A stretch of DNA of 64,000 nucleotides from an uncultured Ruminococcus sp. (GCA_947627275.1 CANQVK010000001.1:62001-126000); one strand, 5' to 3'. Shown: positions 9,460 to 20,290, numbered from the stretch's first letter. Notes: generated from the letters alone by a model not told the origin. Program-made: numbers and translations.

Positions 9460-10200
9460 ATGTTCAAAGGATTTTCAAAAGAAGCCGTTGATTTTCTTTT
9501 TGGAATAAGGCTAAACAACAGCAAGGAATGGTTCGAGCCAAGGAAAAAAATATACACAAAGGAGATCTACGAACCGCTGAAAGAGCTTACCGAAGCGATA
9601 TATAAGCCCTTTGAAAAAACGGGAATGATATGCAAGACGGGCAGGATATACCGTGACGAGAGCTTTCCGCCGTATCTTCATTATCGGGATACCATGTGGA
9701 TATACGTCCGTTATCAGGCGTATTACTGGAACAAAACGCCGACCCTGTATTTTGAGCTTTCACCCGAGGGCGGAGAATTTGGGTTCCGCATATCAAAACC
9801 CGAAGCAGCCGTTATGGAAACCTTCCGACAAGATATAGCCAACGATCCTCAGAAGTTCCTGAATATGGCGGAAGCTCTCAAAAATCAGGGGATAGCATTC
9901 GGCGGCGAGGAATATAAGCGCAAAAAGAAATGCACCGTTCCCGAAGCCGAGGAATTCTTCATAAAAAAAGGACTGTCGGCATACCGCAGAATAAGCGATA
10001 TACCGCAGTTGAACCGTCCCGAGCTTGCGGAGGAGATAATTGATGTTTTTAAGCTTGTGACGCCGCTGAACGATTATTTCCACGATATTGTTGAAAAGCT
10101 CGAAGTCGAAAAGGCTCTTGACAAAGCGGCGGCTGCCGTTCGATCGGAAGAGCCTGTTCACGAAGTTGTCAAAGCTCCTGATGTGGAATTTATGTGGTGA
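9460..10200 (+). CDS. DUF2461 family protein
   Basis: MFKGFSKEAVDFLFGIRLNNSKEWFEPRKKIY. Confidence 0.8.
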   Translation: MFKGFSKEAVDFLFGIRLNNSKEWFEPRKKIYTKEIYEPLKELTEAIYKPFEKTGMICKTGRIYRDESFPPYLHYRDTMWIYVRYQAYYWNKTPTLYFELSPEGGEFGFRISKPEAAVMETFRQDIANDPQKFLNMAEALKNQGIAFGGEEYKRKKKCTVPEAEEFFIKKGLSAYRRISDIPQLNRPELAEEIIDVFKLVTPLNDYFHDIVEKLEVEKALDKAAAAVRSEEPVHEVVKAPDVEFMW

Positions 10201-10202
10201 GT

Positions 10203-11198
10203 TTACAGCTTACTCAGTCCAAGTACAGCAAACAGCAAATTGAAAGCGATATAAATTATCAATAAGGGATTTGTAAACGTCCAGATATAGTATTTACTCG
10301 GTACAGAGTAGTTTTCCTTAATATAGCCGGCGACATCTCCGCGTTTAACGGTAAGCAGAATAAGTCCGCCGATAGAAAATCCAATCAACATGCCGAAGTT
10401 AAGAATATTTGCGGCAAGCTCGGGGATCCTGTCTGAAATAAACGAAAGCACGTCTCCGAAAAAGAAATTGTTGGCGATATGGAGGGCTATCGACCATTTT
10501 ATGCCAAATTCCATAGCGGCATAGGCGAACACGATCCCTGCAAAAAAAGCATATATAGACTGCGTAAGATTAGCGTGCATAACTCCGAAAATAACGGACG
10601 ATACCAGAACCGCATATCCCTTGCCGCAGTTCGTTTTCTCCAAGGTCATCATAGTGAAGCCGCGGTACGTTATTTCCTCCGCGACAGGCCCTACAAAGCC
10701 TGCATAAAGCATCATCGAGACAGTCGTACTTCCTGCCTGCGAAGCTTCTATGGACGCCTGTGCGGAAATACCTATCATGTTCAGAAACGTTTCAACGATC
10801 TCGTCAAAAAATGCGAACGGCAGTTGTATGCTCATAAGCAGCGTCAAAAGTATAACAAACGCTGTCGGCGTCATCTTGCTGCGCCTTGTGAAGATTTTCG
10901 GGAGCGTCAGTTTTTTCATGAAAAACAACGCCATAAACAGGCAGCCTGCCGTTACGCCGAGCATCATTCCGCAATCGGTCTCCATTAATTTGTCCATCGT
11001 ATCTTCATACAAAACTTTGCCGTTTGTTACCGCCGATAATACGGCAAAAATTATTATCACGGCTATGATAACAGCTATGACTACGGCATATAATATCCCC
11101 TCATATATGAGAAGTCCGCCGAAAAGGTGATACAGCGTTTTCTTAAAGCTCATTTTTTCAGCTTCTTCTGACTGCAACTGTAGGTCTTGATTTTCCAT
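10203..11198 (-). CDS. CPBP family intramembrane metalloprotease
   Basis: EEITYRGFTMMTLEK motif, HANLTQSIYAFFAGIVFAY, multiple TM segments. Confidence 0.85.
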   Translation of the reverse strand: MENQDLQLQSEEAEKMSFKKTLYHLFGGLLIYEGILYAVVIAVIIAVIIIFAVLSAVTNGKVLYEDTMDKLMETDCGMMLGVTAGCLFMALFFMKKLTLPKIFTRRSKMTPTAFVILLTLLMSIQLPFAFFDEIVETFLNMIGISAQASIEASQAGSTTVSMMLYAGFVGPVAEEITYRGFTMMTLEKTNCGKGYAVLVSSVIFGVMHANLTQSIYAFFAGIVFAYAAMEFGIKWSIALHIANNFFFGDVLSFISDRIPELAANILNFGMLIGFSIGGLILLTVKRGDVAGYIKENYSVPSKYYIWTFTNPLLIIYIAFNLLFAVLGLSKL

Positions 11199-11213
11199 AC
11201 TGAACCTCCGTAA

Positions 11214-11243
11214 AAAATTCCCCTTCCGATAAAACAGAAGGGG
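11214..11243 (-). terminator. intrinsic terminator after khpA
   Basis: Minus strand CCCCTTC-tgttttatcg-GAAGGGG-AATTTTTT. Confidence 0.8.
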
Positions 11244-11249
11244 AGGTGA

Positions 11250-11483
11250 TTATTCAATTGTAACCGTGACCTTAAGATCCTGCTTGGCAGCTCCAGCTCT
11301 CATGATAGTTCTGAGAGCCTTGGCAATTCTGCCCTGTTTGCCGATCACACGGCCCATATCATCGGGAGCTACGGACAGGCGGAAATTAATAACGCCCTCT
11401 GCGTCCGGCTCGTCCTCAACGATAGTGATAGCAGTTTTATCCTCTACAAGTCCTGCCGCAATTGCATAAAGTAAATCTTTCAT
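11250..11483 (-). CDS. khpA: KH domain RNA-binding protein
   Basis: FRLSVAPDDMGRVIGKQGRIAKALRTIMRAGAAK; downstream of rpsP as in many Firmicutes. Confidence 0.9.
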   Translation of the reverse strand: MKDLLYAIAAGLVEDKTAITIVEDEPDAEGVINFRLSVAPDDMGRVIGKQGRIAKALRTIMRAGAAKQDLKVTVTIE

Positions 11484-11549
11484 AAATCCTCCTTAGCTTT
11501 GGAAACAGAGCATGAGACGTTTGTCTCCGCTCCTCCTAAGCTATGCAAA

Positions 11550-11792
11550 TTAAAGGATCCCTTCCTTTTTAAGAAGTCCCTTTACTGTGTCTGTAGGCTG
11601 CGCACCCTTTGCGATCCAATCCTTTGCCTTATCAGCGTCGATCTTTACAACAGAGGGGTCTTTCGTGGGATCGTAGTAACCGATCTCCTCAACGAATCTT
11701 CCGTCTCTGGGGTATCTGGAATCTGCAACAACTACACGATAGAAAGGAGCTTTCTTAGCGCCCATTCTTCTCAGTCTTATTTTTACTGCCAT
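11550..11792 (-). CDS. rpsP: 30S ribosomal protein S16
   Basis: [42 protein letters not shown]. Confidence 0.97.
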   Translation of the reverse strand: MAVKIRLRRMGAKKAPFYRVVVADSRYPRDGRFVEEIGYYDPTKDPSVVKIDADKAKDWIAKGAQPTDTVKGLLKKEGIL

Positions 11793-11850
11793 TTATATTC
11801 ACCTCCAAATTTATATTTGTGTATATTCAAGCGGTCAACCGCATTGAAAG

Positions 11851-12084
11851 CTAACTCTTCTTTGAATCCGCAACTACTGTCAGTATCATACATATGACGC
11901 AAGCGATATAAGATGTAATTCTCAGGATTTTCTGAACCATTTCGTTATCCGTGATCTTGCTCCACAGATTCTTATTTCCGCCAACGAGCAGGAAAATAAC
12001 AGCTAACGCAAAAAACATCCAACCTGCCGCCGTTTCCGGAAGTCTCCCTCTTATGATTCTAAGATACTGATTACAAAAATCCAT
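11851..12084 (-). CDS. small two-TM membrane protein of unknown function
   Basis: 77 aa, two hydrophobic segments, located between ffh and rpsP. Confidence 0.5.
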   Translation of the reverse strand: MDFCNQYLRIIRGRLPETAAGWMFFALAVIFLLVGGNKNLWSKITDNEMVQKILRITSYIACVICMILTVVADSKKS

Positions 12085-12092
12085 AACTTACC

Positions 12093-13475
12093 TCAAAACG
12101 GCAGATTTCCTCCGCCCTTTCCCGTCATTTTATCGAAATTCATGCCAGCGATCTGTTTTCTCGCTTTACGAAGGTTCATTTTTCCGCTTTTGCCCGTAAA
12201 CTGCTTCATCATCTTCTGCATCTGGTCGAACTGCTTCAAAAGCCTGTTGACCTCCTCGACCTTAGTTCCCGAACCTGCCGCGATACGTCTTTTTCTCGAT
12301 GGATTTATGATAGACGGCTTTTCGCGCTCCGCCTTTGTCATAGAGGTTATCATCGCCTCTATCCTGTTGAGCTGACTGTCGTCAATATCCGCATCTTTCA
12401 ATTTATCGCCTACTCCGGGGAGCATTCCGATAATGGACTTCATGCTTCCCATTTTCTTTATCTGCTTCATCTGATCGAGCAGGTCGTTCATATCGAATTT
12501 ATTTTCCTTGAACTTTTTGGTAAGCTTCTCCGCGTCCTGATGCGTCATAACGTTCTCGGCTTTTTCTATAAGCGTAAGAACGTCGCCCATACCGAGGATC
12601 CTTGAAGCCATTCTTTCGGGGTGGAACTGTTCAAAGTCGTCCAGCTTTTCGCCCATTCCGACATACTTGATAGGCTTTCCCGTTACGGAAAGCACGGAAA
12701 GAGCCGCGCCGCCCCTCGTATCGGAGTCAAGCTTCGACATAAGCACACTTGTGATGCCGACCGCTTCGTCAAACGCCTTGGCGACGTTTACGGCGTCCTG
12801 ACCCGTCATAGCGTCTACAACGAGCATTATCTCGTTGGGATTTGTAAGCTCCTTGATTTTTTTAAGCTCATCCATAAGAGCCTCGTCAACGTGGAGACGA
12901 CCAGCCGTATCTATTATCAGAACGTCGTGACCGTAGTCCTTTGCGTGAACAAGAGCTTTCTGAGCTATGATAACGGGGTCTATCTGTCCCATTTCAAAGA
13001 CCTTGACCTCTGCCTTTGCGCCGACCACCTGCAACTGATTTATAGCCGCAGGGCGGTAAATATCGCAGGCTGCCAAAAGCGGACGATGCCCCTCTTTTTT
13101 AAGCATTTTTGCAAGCTTTGCGGCATGAGTCGTTTTACCCGAGCCTTGAAGTCCGCACATCATGACCACCGTAGGCGGCTTTGAAGCGAAATTTATTCTC
13201 GAATTGCTGTTGCCCATAAGCGAACAAAGCTCTTCGTTTACTATTTTTATTACCTGCTGAGCCGGAGTAAGGCTGTTCAGAACTTCCTCGCCAACGGCTC
13301 GTTCCGACACTTTAGCCACAAAATCCTTAACGACCTTGTAGCTTACGTCGGCTTCCAGAAGTGCGAGTTTGACCTCGCGCATTGCCTCCCTGACATCCTT
13401 TTCCGTGAGTTTTCCCCTTGATTTCAGCTTTTTAAAGACGTTATTCAGTTTTTCGGAAAGACCCTCGAATGCCAT
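12093..13475 (-). CDS. ffh: signal recognition particle protein
   Basis: MAFEGLSEKLNNVFKKLKSRGKLTEKDV; GLQGSGKTTHAAKLA; start trimmed to 13475. Confidence 0.96.
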   Translation of the reverse strand: MAFEGLSEKLNNVFKKLKSRGKLTEKDVREAMREVKLALLEADVSYKVVKDFVAKVSERAVGEEVLNSLTPAQQVIKIVNEELCSLMGNSNSRINFASKPPTVVMMCGLQGSGKTTHAAKLAKMLKKEGHRPLLAACDIYRPAAINQLQVVGAKAEVKVFEMGQIDPVIIAQKALVHAKDYGHDVLIIDTAGRLHVDEALMDELKKIKELTNPNEIMLVVDAMTGQDAVNVAKAFDEAVGITSVLMSKLDSDTRGGAALSVLSVTGKPIKYVGMGEKLDDFEQFHPERMASRILGMGDVLTLIEKAENVMTHQDAEKLTKKFKENKFDMNDLLDQMKQIKKMGSMKSIIGMLPGVGDKLKDADIDDSQLNRIEAMITSMTKAEREKPSIINPSRKRRIAAGSGTKVEEVNRLLKQFDQMQKMMKQFTGKSGKMNLRKARKQIAGMNFDKMTGKGGGNLPF

Positions 13476-13568
13476 AGACAAGCCCTCTCTTTCAATTGAA
13501 CATAATTTTATAAACGCTGTCTGCAACTTAAAAAGTGAAATAAGATCCACTAAGTTGCAGATAATGTC

Positions 13569-13904
13569 TTACAATAATTTAATTCCATTACCAATTTCGT
13601 TTTTTATAGTGTTTCTGATATTACTGTCTGTTATCCGATCTGCCGCACCGTCTATATTTTCAAGGCATTGGCGCATTGAAACGAGCAGCTTAGCCAACCC
13701 AAGCTTTTCCTCATACATGAGCAGCAGGGATTCGGAACGCTTGATAAGTCCGCATGCCGCCTGACGCGAGATCTCGTCCGGCTCGCCTATTTCCGCATAA
13801 GAAAGATCCTCATAATAATAAAGCTCCATAGCTTTGCGCTGCTTTTCGGTAAGAAGCTCTCCATAGCAGTCAAGGAGCATAGCAAATTCAAGTTTCTTTG
13901 CCAT
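13569..13904 (-). CDS. ylxM: YlxM-like putative DNA-binding protein (UPF0122)
   Basis: LLDCYGELLTEKQRKAMELYYYEDLSYAEIGEPDEISRQAACGLIKRSE; adjacent to ffh. Confidence 0.88.
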   Translation of the reverse strand: MAKKLEFAMLLDCYGELLTEKQRKAMELYYYEDLSYAEIGEPDEISRQAACGLIKRSESLLLMYEEKLGLAKLLVSMRQCLENIDGAADRITDSNIRNTIKNEIGNGIKLL

Positions 13905-14203
13905 CAGTCAGCCTCCTTCGGGTGTCAAACAAAATCACTTTACACATTATACACTATATCAAGTCGTTTGTCAATAGAACTGCGATATTTTAAACTGATT
14001 TAACCAACGCATACTGTTCCCTGCAAAAGAAAATGGCTATACCGAAGTACAGCCTATAGCGAGCATAGCGGATGCTCTTAATAAATATAGAAGGGGAATT
14101 GGGGGATTTTTTAATCCTCTTATATTATATATTACTTTTCTTAAAATAATCTTAAATTTTATCAAAAAATACTATGAAACTTTGCACCTTGAGAATCCCG
14201 ACA

Positions 14204-16093
14204 TTATCCCACATATCTTGCAGTTACCACAACGTAGCCGTATGGCTGAATTGTGATACAATCGTTCTCATAGCTGCCGTTAAAGGGCTGAAAATCCGTA
14301 AAACGTCTGAGTTTCTGCGAAACTTCCGTTATTTTGACCTCGTCGCCGCTTCTGTTTACAAATATCAGGTAGTCGATAGGCGTACCCTGTCTTGTAAATG
14401 CAACAACTCTTTCGTCGATCGTTTGTCCGTCATTTATCACGAAATACGTCCGACCGCTTTTCATGTTGGGAATGGACTTTCTCACACGGCTAAGCTCCGA
14501 TACGTAACCGATAAGCTCCTTATCCTCCTTGCCCCAAGGATAGCAGCGGCGGTTGAACGGGTCTTTATAACCCTGAAGTCCCGCTTCGTCGCCGTAATAG
14601 ATGCTCGGCACACCCGGCAGGAAGAACATAAGCGCCATAGCGACCTTAAGCATATTTTTTCCCTGCCTGTACTGCTCGTCGGTCAGGTAACGCTCCGCCA
14701 TCCAGTCCTTGCTCTTATCGTCGCAGTAATCTCCCGCAAGACGATTAATGGCTCGTTCGATGTCATGGGTCGATACGAAGTTCATAAGAACGTCTATGGA
14801 GGGCTGAGGATAGTTTTCAAGGATCGTCATGATAGAGTAAATGAAATCCCTTGCAGAACCGCCCTTTACAAAATTGATGATAGCCTCCCTGAACGGGTAA
14901 TTCATTACGGAATCGAGCTGGTCGCCCAGAAGATAACGTCTCTTTATGCCGTAGCTCTCCTTGTTTGAAGCGTCCTCCCATACCTCTCCGATAACGATCT
15001 TATCATTGCTGTAGGATTTTACGGACTTTCTCAGATTATTGAGGAACTGGTCGGGCAGTTCGTCCGCAACGTCGAGACGAAAGCCTGCCGCGCCCTTGCT
15101 GAGCCAGTAGTGAAGCACTCCGTCCTCGCCGCAGATAAATTCCGTGTAATCATCGTTATTTTCCAGAACGTTCGGGAGGGTATCTATACCCCACCATGAT
15201 TCGTATTCGTTTGGATAATTTATAAATGTATACCAATCGTAATACGGACTTTCCTTTGACTGATAAGCGCCCTGCTCGTCCTTATAGCGTCCGAACTTGT
15301 TGAAATATCGGCTGTCCGCACCAGTATGGGAGAATACGCCGTCAAGAATAACGGATATGCCGTATTTTTTAGCTTCGGCGCACAGTTCCTCGAAGTCGTC
15401 GTTTGTACCGAGCAGAGGGTCTGCCTTCATGTAATCGGCGGTGTTGTAGCGGTGATTCTCGTGGGATTCAAATATCGGGTTCAGATAGATGCAGGTAACG
15501 CCCAGATCGCTGAGATACCCGAGCTTGGACTGTATTCCCTTGAAATCGCCGCCGAAATAATCGTTATTCCAGACGTGACCGCTATGGTCGGGCTTATACC
15601 ACGGAGTACCCTCCCAGTCCTCACGGAGAACACGTCCGTCGGGGATATTTTCGTGTACCTCGCCGCTCTTGCAGAAGCGGTCGGGGAAAATCTGATACAT
15701 TACGCCGCCTTTCAGGAAATCGGGCGTTTCGTAGTCATTGGCGTATACGGTAAGCTGAAAAAGTCCGCCGTCCCGTTCAGCGCCCTCATGGCAGTTTATT
15801 TTCTTTATATAATGTCTCATGCCGCCGCTGGTATAGGAAAAATAGTAGTAATGAACGTCGCTGTAACGGGGAGTAAAGTCACATGAATATACGAAGCAGT
15901 CCTCCTCCTCGGCGGTCACGCTCATGGGAAGAAAACGCTCCTTGAAGCCTGTCCTGAAAAGCACGAGAACAGGCGGAAAGTCGGGGCGTATTTCCTTTGA
16001 AAGTCTGATAGAGAACCGGCATGTCACAAACTGCCGTACTGCGCCGAATATGGATTTATACTCGAGCTTCCAGGTATCATATATTGGTTTCAT
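14204..16093 (-). CDS. GH13 alpha-amylase superfamily hydrolase (neopullulanase/alpha-glycosidase-like)
   Basis: MYQIFPDRFCKSG, GFRLDVADELP, VIGEVWED, FVSTHDIERA. Confidence 0.88.
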   Translation of the reverse strand: MKPIYDTWKLEYKSIFGAVRQFVTCRFSIRLSKEIRPDFPPVLVLFRTGFKERFLPMSVTAEEEDCFVYSCDFTPRYSDVHYYYFSYTSGGMRHYIKKINCHEGAERDGGLFQLTVYANDYETPDFLKGGVMYQIFPDRFCKSGEVHENIPDGRVLREDWEGTPWYKPDHSGHVWNNDYFGGDFKGIQSKLGYLSDLGVTCIYLNPIFESHENHRYNTADYMKADPLLGTNDDFEELCAEAKKYGISVILDGVFSHTGADSRYFNKFGRYKDEQGAYQSKESPYYDWYTFINYPNEYESWWGIDTLPNVLENNDDYTEFICGEDGVLHYWLSKGAAGFRLDVADELPDQFLNNLRKSVKSYSNDKIVIGEVWEDASNKESYGIKRRYLLGDQLDSVMNYPFREAIINFVKGGSARDFIYSIMTILENYPQPSIDVLMNFVSTHDIERAINRLAGDYCDDKSKDWMAERYLTDEQYRQGKNMLKVAMALMFFLPGVPSIYYGDEAGLQGYKDPFNRRCYPWGKEDKELIGYVSELSRVRKSIPNMKSGRTYFVINDGQTIDERVVAFTRQGTPIDYLIFVNRSGDEVKITEVSQKLRRFTDFQPFNGSYENDCITIQPYGYVVVTARYVG

Positions 16094-16189
16094 TGCAAGA
16101 TCCTCCGATTTTTATGTTATCAAGAATTAAGAGTTAAAGGACAAGAAAAAAATCACATATCCAATAACTCTTAACTCTGCACTCTTGAT

Positions 16190-18595
16190 TTATCTGAGAT
16201 GCCAGATATTATCCGCATACTCCGTAACTGCACGGTCTGCGGAGAAGATGCCTGCTCCTGCGATATTATTAAGGGACATCTTAGCCCACTTCATCTTATC
16301 GTTGTAGCACTCTGTGATATATGCCTGCGCCTTGCGGTAGCTGTCGAAGTCGGCAAGAACCATATAGGGATCGCGGTCCTTCAGAGAGTTAGCAACATCG
16401 TTGAAGGTACAGCCGTTTATGCCGTGGTACATGCGCTCGATAGCCTCTTTGATGCGTCCGTCGCTGTTGAAATAGTTGATAGGACTGTAGCCTCTTGCCT
16501 TAAGCTCGTTTACTTCGGGAGTCGTCATGCCGAAAATTACGATATTGTCATCGCCGGCAGCCTCCTTTATCTCGATGTTTGCGCCGTCAAGCGTACCGAG
16601 AGTAACTGCTCCGTTGAGCATGAACTTCATGTTTCCCGTACCGGAAGCCTCCGTACCTGCAAGAGAGATCTGCTCAGAAATATCTGATGCCGGCATAAGT
16701 CTTTCAGAAAGCGTTACACAGTAGTTTTCGAGGAAAATGACCTGAAGCTTCTGCGAAATTTTGGGATTCTTGCGTATCTCCTCAGAAATAGCCCATATCA
16801 TCTTGATTATCTGCTTTGCAAGGTAATATCCGGGAGCAGCCTTAGCCGCAAAGATATAGGTCTTGGGAGTATACGGAGCGTCGGGGTTCGCAAGCAGGTA
16901 CGCATAATCCGCAAGAATATTCATAACGTTGAGGTGCTGTCTCTTGTATTCGTGGAGACGCTTTACCTGTACGTCGAAGATCCTGTCCGTATCGAGAATT
17001 ATGCCGCTTGCATGCTTGACATGCTTTGCAAACTTCTGCTTATTCTCTTTCTTGACCTCCATGAGCTTTTCAAGAACAGCATTGTCGTTCTCGAACGCAC
17101 GGAAGCTTTCAAGCTCTGCACCGTCCTTGATGAACTTATCTCCGATCGTCTCTGTAAGGAGCTTTGTAAGACCGGGGTTCGACTGATAGAGCCATCTTCT
17201 GTAGGCAATGCCGTTTGTTACGTTCTTGAACTTATAGGGCGTAAGCTCGTACTCGTCATGGAATACGGAATCCTTGATTATCTCGGAATGGAGCTTCGAT
17301 ACGCCGTTTACGCTGTGTGAAGCCGCAACGCAGAGAGTAGCCATGTGGATCATGTTATCCTTGATGATAGACATACGAGTAGTCTTTGCGCTGTCTCCGC
17401 CGTTCTTTTCCATAAGGGACTGACAGTAGCGGTTGTTGATCTCTACGATAATGGAGAAGATTCTCGGGATGACCGTTCTCACAAGGTTCACGTCCCATTT
17501 TTCCAGAGCTTCCGCCATTACGGTGTGGTTGGTATAGGCGAACGTCTTTGTTACGATGTCCCATGCCTGATCCCAGCCGTAGCCGCAATCGTCAAGAAGA
17601 ACGCGCATAAGCTCGGGGATAGCAAGGGTCGGGTGAGTATCGTTGATGTGGATAGCTACCTTGTCGGCAAGGTTTTCGAGAGTTCCGTAAACCATCATAT
17701 GGCTGTTTACTATATCGCCGATAGACGCCGCACAGAGGAAATACTGCTGTCTCAGACGGAGGCTCTTGCCCTCGGCGTGGTTGTCGTTGGGATAAAGTAT
17801 CTTTGAAATAGCGTTTGCCGTAGCATTCTGTGCGAGAGCCTTTGCGTAGTTGCCCTCGTTGAAGTCAACCATATTGAAGCTGGGGGCTTTCGCCGACCAC
17901 AGACGAAGAACGGAAACTCCATCGCTGCCGTAGCCTGATACGTACATATCGTAGGGGGTAGCGACAACGGTATTGTAGTTTACATGAGAGATATAGTGGT
18001 AGCGGTCGTCCCAGTATTCCTGAAGATCGCCCTCGAAGTGTACTTCAATGGCAAGCTCGGGCTTGGGTACGAGCCATACGCTTCCGCCGGGAAGCCAGTT
18101 ATCGGGAAGCTCAGTCTGCCAGCCGTCCTCGAGTTTCTGCTGAAAGATACCGTACTCATAGCAGAGAGAATATCCCATTGCGGGGAAACCTGTTGTTGCA
18201 AGTCCGTCGAGGTAACATGCGGCAAGTCTGCCCAGACCGCCGTTGCCGAGACCTGCGTCCGGCTCGTGATCGAATACCTTATCAAGATTGACGGTGTACT
18301 TTTTGAGCATTGCGCGGACGTCGTCGGCGATCTCGAGATTATAGAGACTTGTTTTCAGCGAACGTCCCATAAGGAACTCCATTGAAAGATAGTATATCTG
18401 CTTTCCGCCTACGGAGTGGGTATGATTGATAAAGCTCTGTCTCTTGTTTCCGAGAATTTCTACGATTATAGACGAAAGCACCTGATAAACCTGTTTATCC
18501 GACGCCTCCTCCGGAGTTACGCTGTAGAGGGACTGAAGCTTCTTCGGGAAGTCTTCTTTGATCTTATCGAGAATCTGCGCTTTTGTAGCTGTCAT
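16190..18595 (-). CDS. glgP: glycogen/maltodextrin phosphorylase
   Basis: EPDAGLGNGGLGRLAACYLDGLAT; EASGTGNMKFMLNGAVTLGTLDGANIEI. Confidence 0.95.
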   Translation of the reverse strand: MTATKAQILDKIKEDFPKKLQSLYSVTPEEASDKQVYQVLSSIIVEILGNKRQSFINHTHSVGGKQIYYLSMEFLMGRSLKTSLYNLEIADDVRAMLKKYTVNLDKVFDHEPDAGLGNGGLGRLAACYLDGLATTGFPAMGYSLCYEYGIFQQKLEDGWQTELPDNWLPGGSVWLVPKPELAIEVHFEGDLQEYWDDRYHYISHVNYNTVVATPYDMYVSGYGSDGVSVLRLWSAKAPSFNMVDFNEGNYAKALAQNATANAISKILYPNDNHAEGKSLRLRQQYFLCAASIGDIVNSHMMVYGTLENLADKVAIHINDTHPTLAIPELMRVLLDDCGYGWDQAWDIVTKTFAYTNHTVMAEALEKWDVNLVRTVIPRIFSIIVEINNRYCQSLMEKNGGDSAKTTRMSIIKDNMIHMATLCVAASHSVNGVSKLHSEIIKDSVFHDEYELTPYKFKNVTNGIAYRRWLYQSNPGLTKLLTETIGDKFIKDGAELESFRAFENDNAVLEKLMEVKKENKQKFAKHVKHASGIILDTDRIFDVQVKRLHEYKRQHLNVMNILADYAYLLANPDAPYTPKTYIFAAKAAPGYYLAKQIIKMIWAISEEIRKNPKISQKLQVIFLENYCVTLSERLMPASDISEQISLAGTEASGTGNMKFMLNGAVTLGTLDGANIEIKEAAGDDNIVIFGMTTPEVNELKARGYSPINYFNSDGRIKEAIERMYHGINGCTFNDVANSLKDRDPYMVLADFDSYRKAQAYITECYNDKMKWAKMSLNNIAGAGIFSADRAVTEYADNIWHLR

Positions 18596-18996
18596 AAACG
18601 ATCTCCTTTCTGATCGCGGTGTATCGGGGACACCTTAAAAATTTTACTGATAGTATTTATTTGTGAGACTTATACGAAACACAATTGGAATTAAACTAAT
18701 TCCTTGTACATTCAGTATACAATATTATTTTACCATATTTCCCGAAACTTTTCAATTGTATATTTATACAAATATTTATCCACGGAATTTACATATTACT
18801 GCAAATGGGTTACATTATGACCAAAAAACGAACCGTCCGTATGTTTAAATTGTCTTAAACTCAGACTTTCTGTTGAAAATTCTGTGCATTAACACAATAA
18901 AGTAAATTATTAATGGGGTGTTAATTTGACGGGAACATTATTAACTTTTTTTACGAACAATATCTGCAAAAAAATTGAAAAAAAATCAAAAAAAGA

Positions 18997-19025
18997 TTGA
19001 AATTTCCGAAATAATATGATATAAT
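18997..19025 (+). promoter_or_regulatory. sigma-A-type promoter for the 19094 gene
   Basis: TTGAAA-17 bp-TATAAT. Confidence 0.65.
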
Positions 19026-19093
19026 AAATAAGAAGCACTTTTCGGAAAATAAAGTGCATGTGTAGAAAGTAAAAACGAAAGGATCTCATCAAC

Positions 19094-20290
19094 ATGGAAA
19101 GAAAGAAAAGATTTTCCGTACTGAAACTGCTGATAACGATCATCTGTATCGCTTCTATTATAGTATCAGCGGCTGTCAACATTTTATTCGCAGGAGGCAA
19201 AACTCCCAAGATCTTCGGAAGATACATTTATGTTATCGGAGAGGATAACCCCATGGCAGGGGAGCTTACTACGGGCGCCGCTCTTATTTCCATGGACGCT
19301 TCAAAAGTCAGCATCGCCACCGGAGATATAATCCTCTGTTACCCTGCCGATAACCCCGGAAATCTCTGCCTCAGAAGCGTCAGCTTTGCCGCCGAGGGCG
19401 AGGACGGCACGCTTTCTTATTATACCAAGGATTCCTTCCATGAGGATACCGAAGGCTCTATCACCAAGGATAAGATCACCGCAGTATGCACAGGCTACCC
19501 CGAAAGCAAGGAATTGGGCAGATTTATCAACTTTGCCCTCGATATTAAGGGTAGGCTTCTCCTTCTCGGCGCTGCCGGTCTGATACTTGTTATTTTCATT
19601 ATTTCAGCCATTCTCAGGTCGCGTTCCTCAGACGAGGAGGACGAGGAGGACTTCGGCTTCTACGAATACGATGAGGACGACGAGGATACAAGCAGAAGAA
19701 CAAAGTCCGCCGATCCCCTCTACGATCCCAACCCTGCAATTTCGGCAAATCCCGAGTTTGAACGCAAAAAGATGTCTATAGCCGAGAACTTCACTCAGAA
19801 ACAGGTCAACCCCGAATCTCCCTATCAGAAGGAGAGAGAAAAGGAACGCACCATGCAGTTCAAGGCGCAGAAAAGCGGCAGTCTCAGCAGCACAATGTCT
19901 TTCTCCACTACAAGCACCGCAGAATCAAGCTTTGCCGCAAGAAATCCGGGCAGCATCTCGTCTCCTGCGCCCACAGCCGAAACGCTCCGTGAGGAAATGC
20001 TCAGAAAGACCGCCGAAGCAGAACGTACAGGCACTTACAACATAAGAAAACCTGCCGAGACAGTTTCTGATAATACGGGGATCCTCTCCGCAGCTCAGGT
20101 GGCGGAACTCAGAGGCGGAAACGCTCCCGCAAGAGCATCGGAAACAAAGTTCGCTGCACCCAGAAAGAGCAGTTCACCCGATATTTCCGATATTCTCAGC
20201 AAAAGCAGTCCGAAATCTTCAAAGAAGCCCTCGGATATGTCCGTTGACGACCTCCTTAAGATGATAGAGGACGAGAAAAACAGATTATAA
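19094..20290 (+). CDS. two-TM membrane protein with extracytoplasmic domain reminiscent of S26 signal peptidase-like proteins and a long disordered cytoplasmic tail
   Basis: TM-NPMAGELTTGAALISMDASKVSIATGDIILCYP...-TM-SSDEEDEEDFGFYEYDEDDEDT low-complexity tail. Confidence 0.5.
   Translation: MERKKRFSVLKLLITIICIASIIVSAAVNILFAGGKTPKIFGRYIYVIGEDNPMAGELTTGAALISMDASKVSIATGDIILCYPADNPGNLCLRSVSFAAEGEDGTLSYYTKDSFHEDTEGSITKDKITAVCTGYPESKELGRFINFALDIKGRLLLLGAAGLILVIFIISAILRSRSSDEEDEEDFGFYEYDEDDEDTSRRTKSADPLYDPNPAISANPEFERKKMSIAENFTQKQVNPESPYQKEREKERTMQFKAQKSGSLSSTMSFSTTSTAESSFAARNPGSISSPAPTAETLREEMLRKTAEAERTGTYNIRKPAETVSDNTGILSAAQVAELRGGNAPARASETKFAAPRKSSSPDISDILSKSSPKSSKKPSDMSVDDLLKMIEDEKNRL

Noticed and set aside
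13905-14203. Possible SRP RNA or other ncRNA between ylxM and the GH13 gene
   Set aside because: Only short weak inverted repeats (GCTATA..TATAGC); no recognisable conserved core or terminator-bounded structure.
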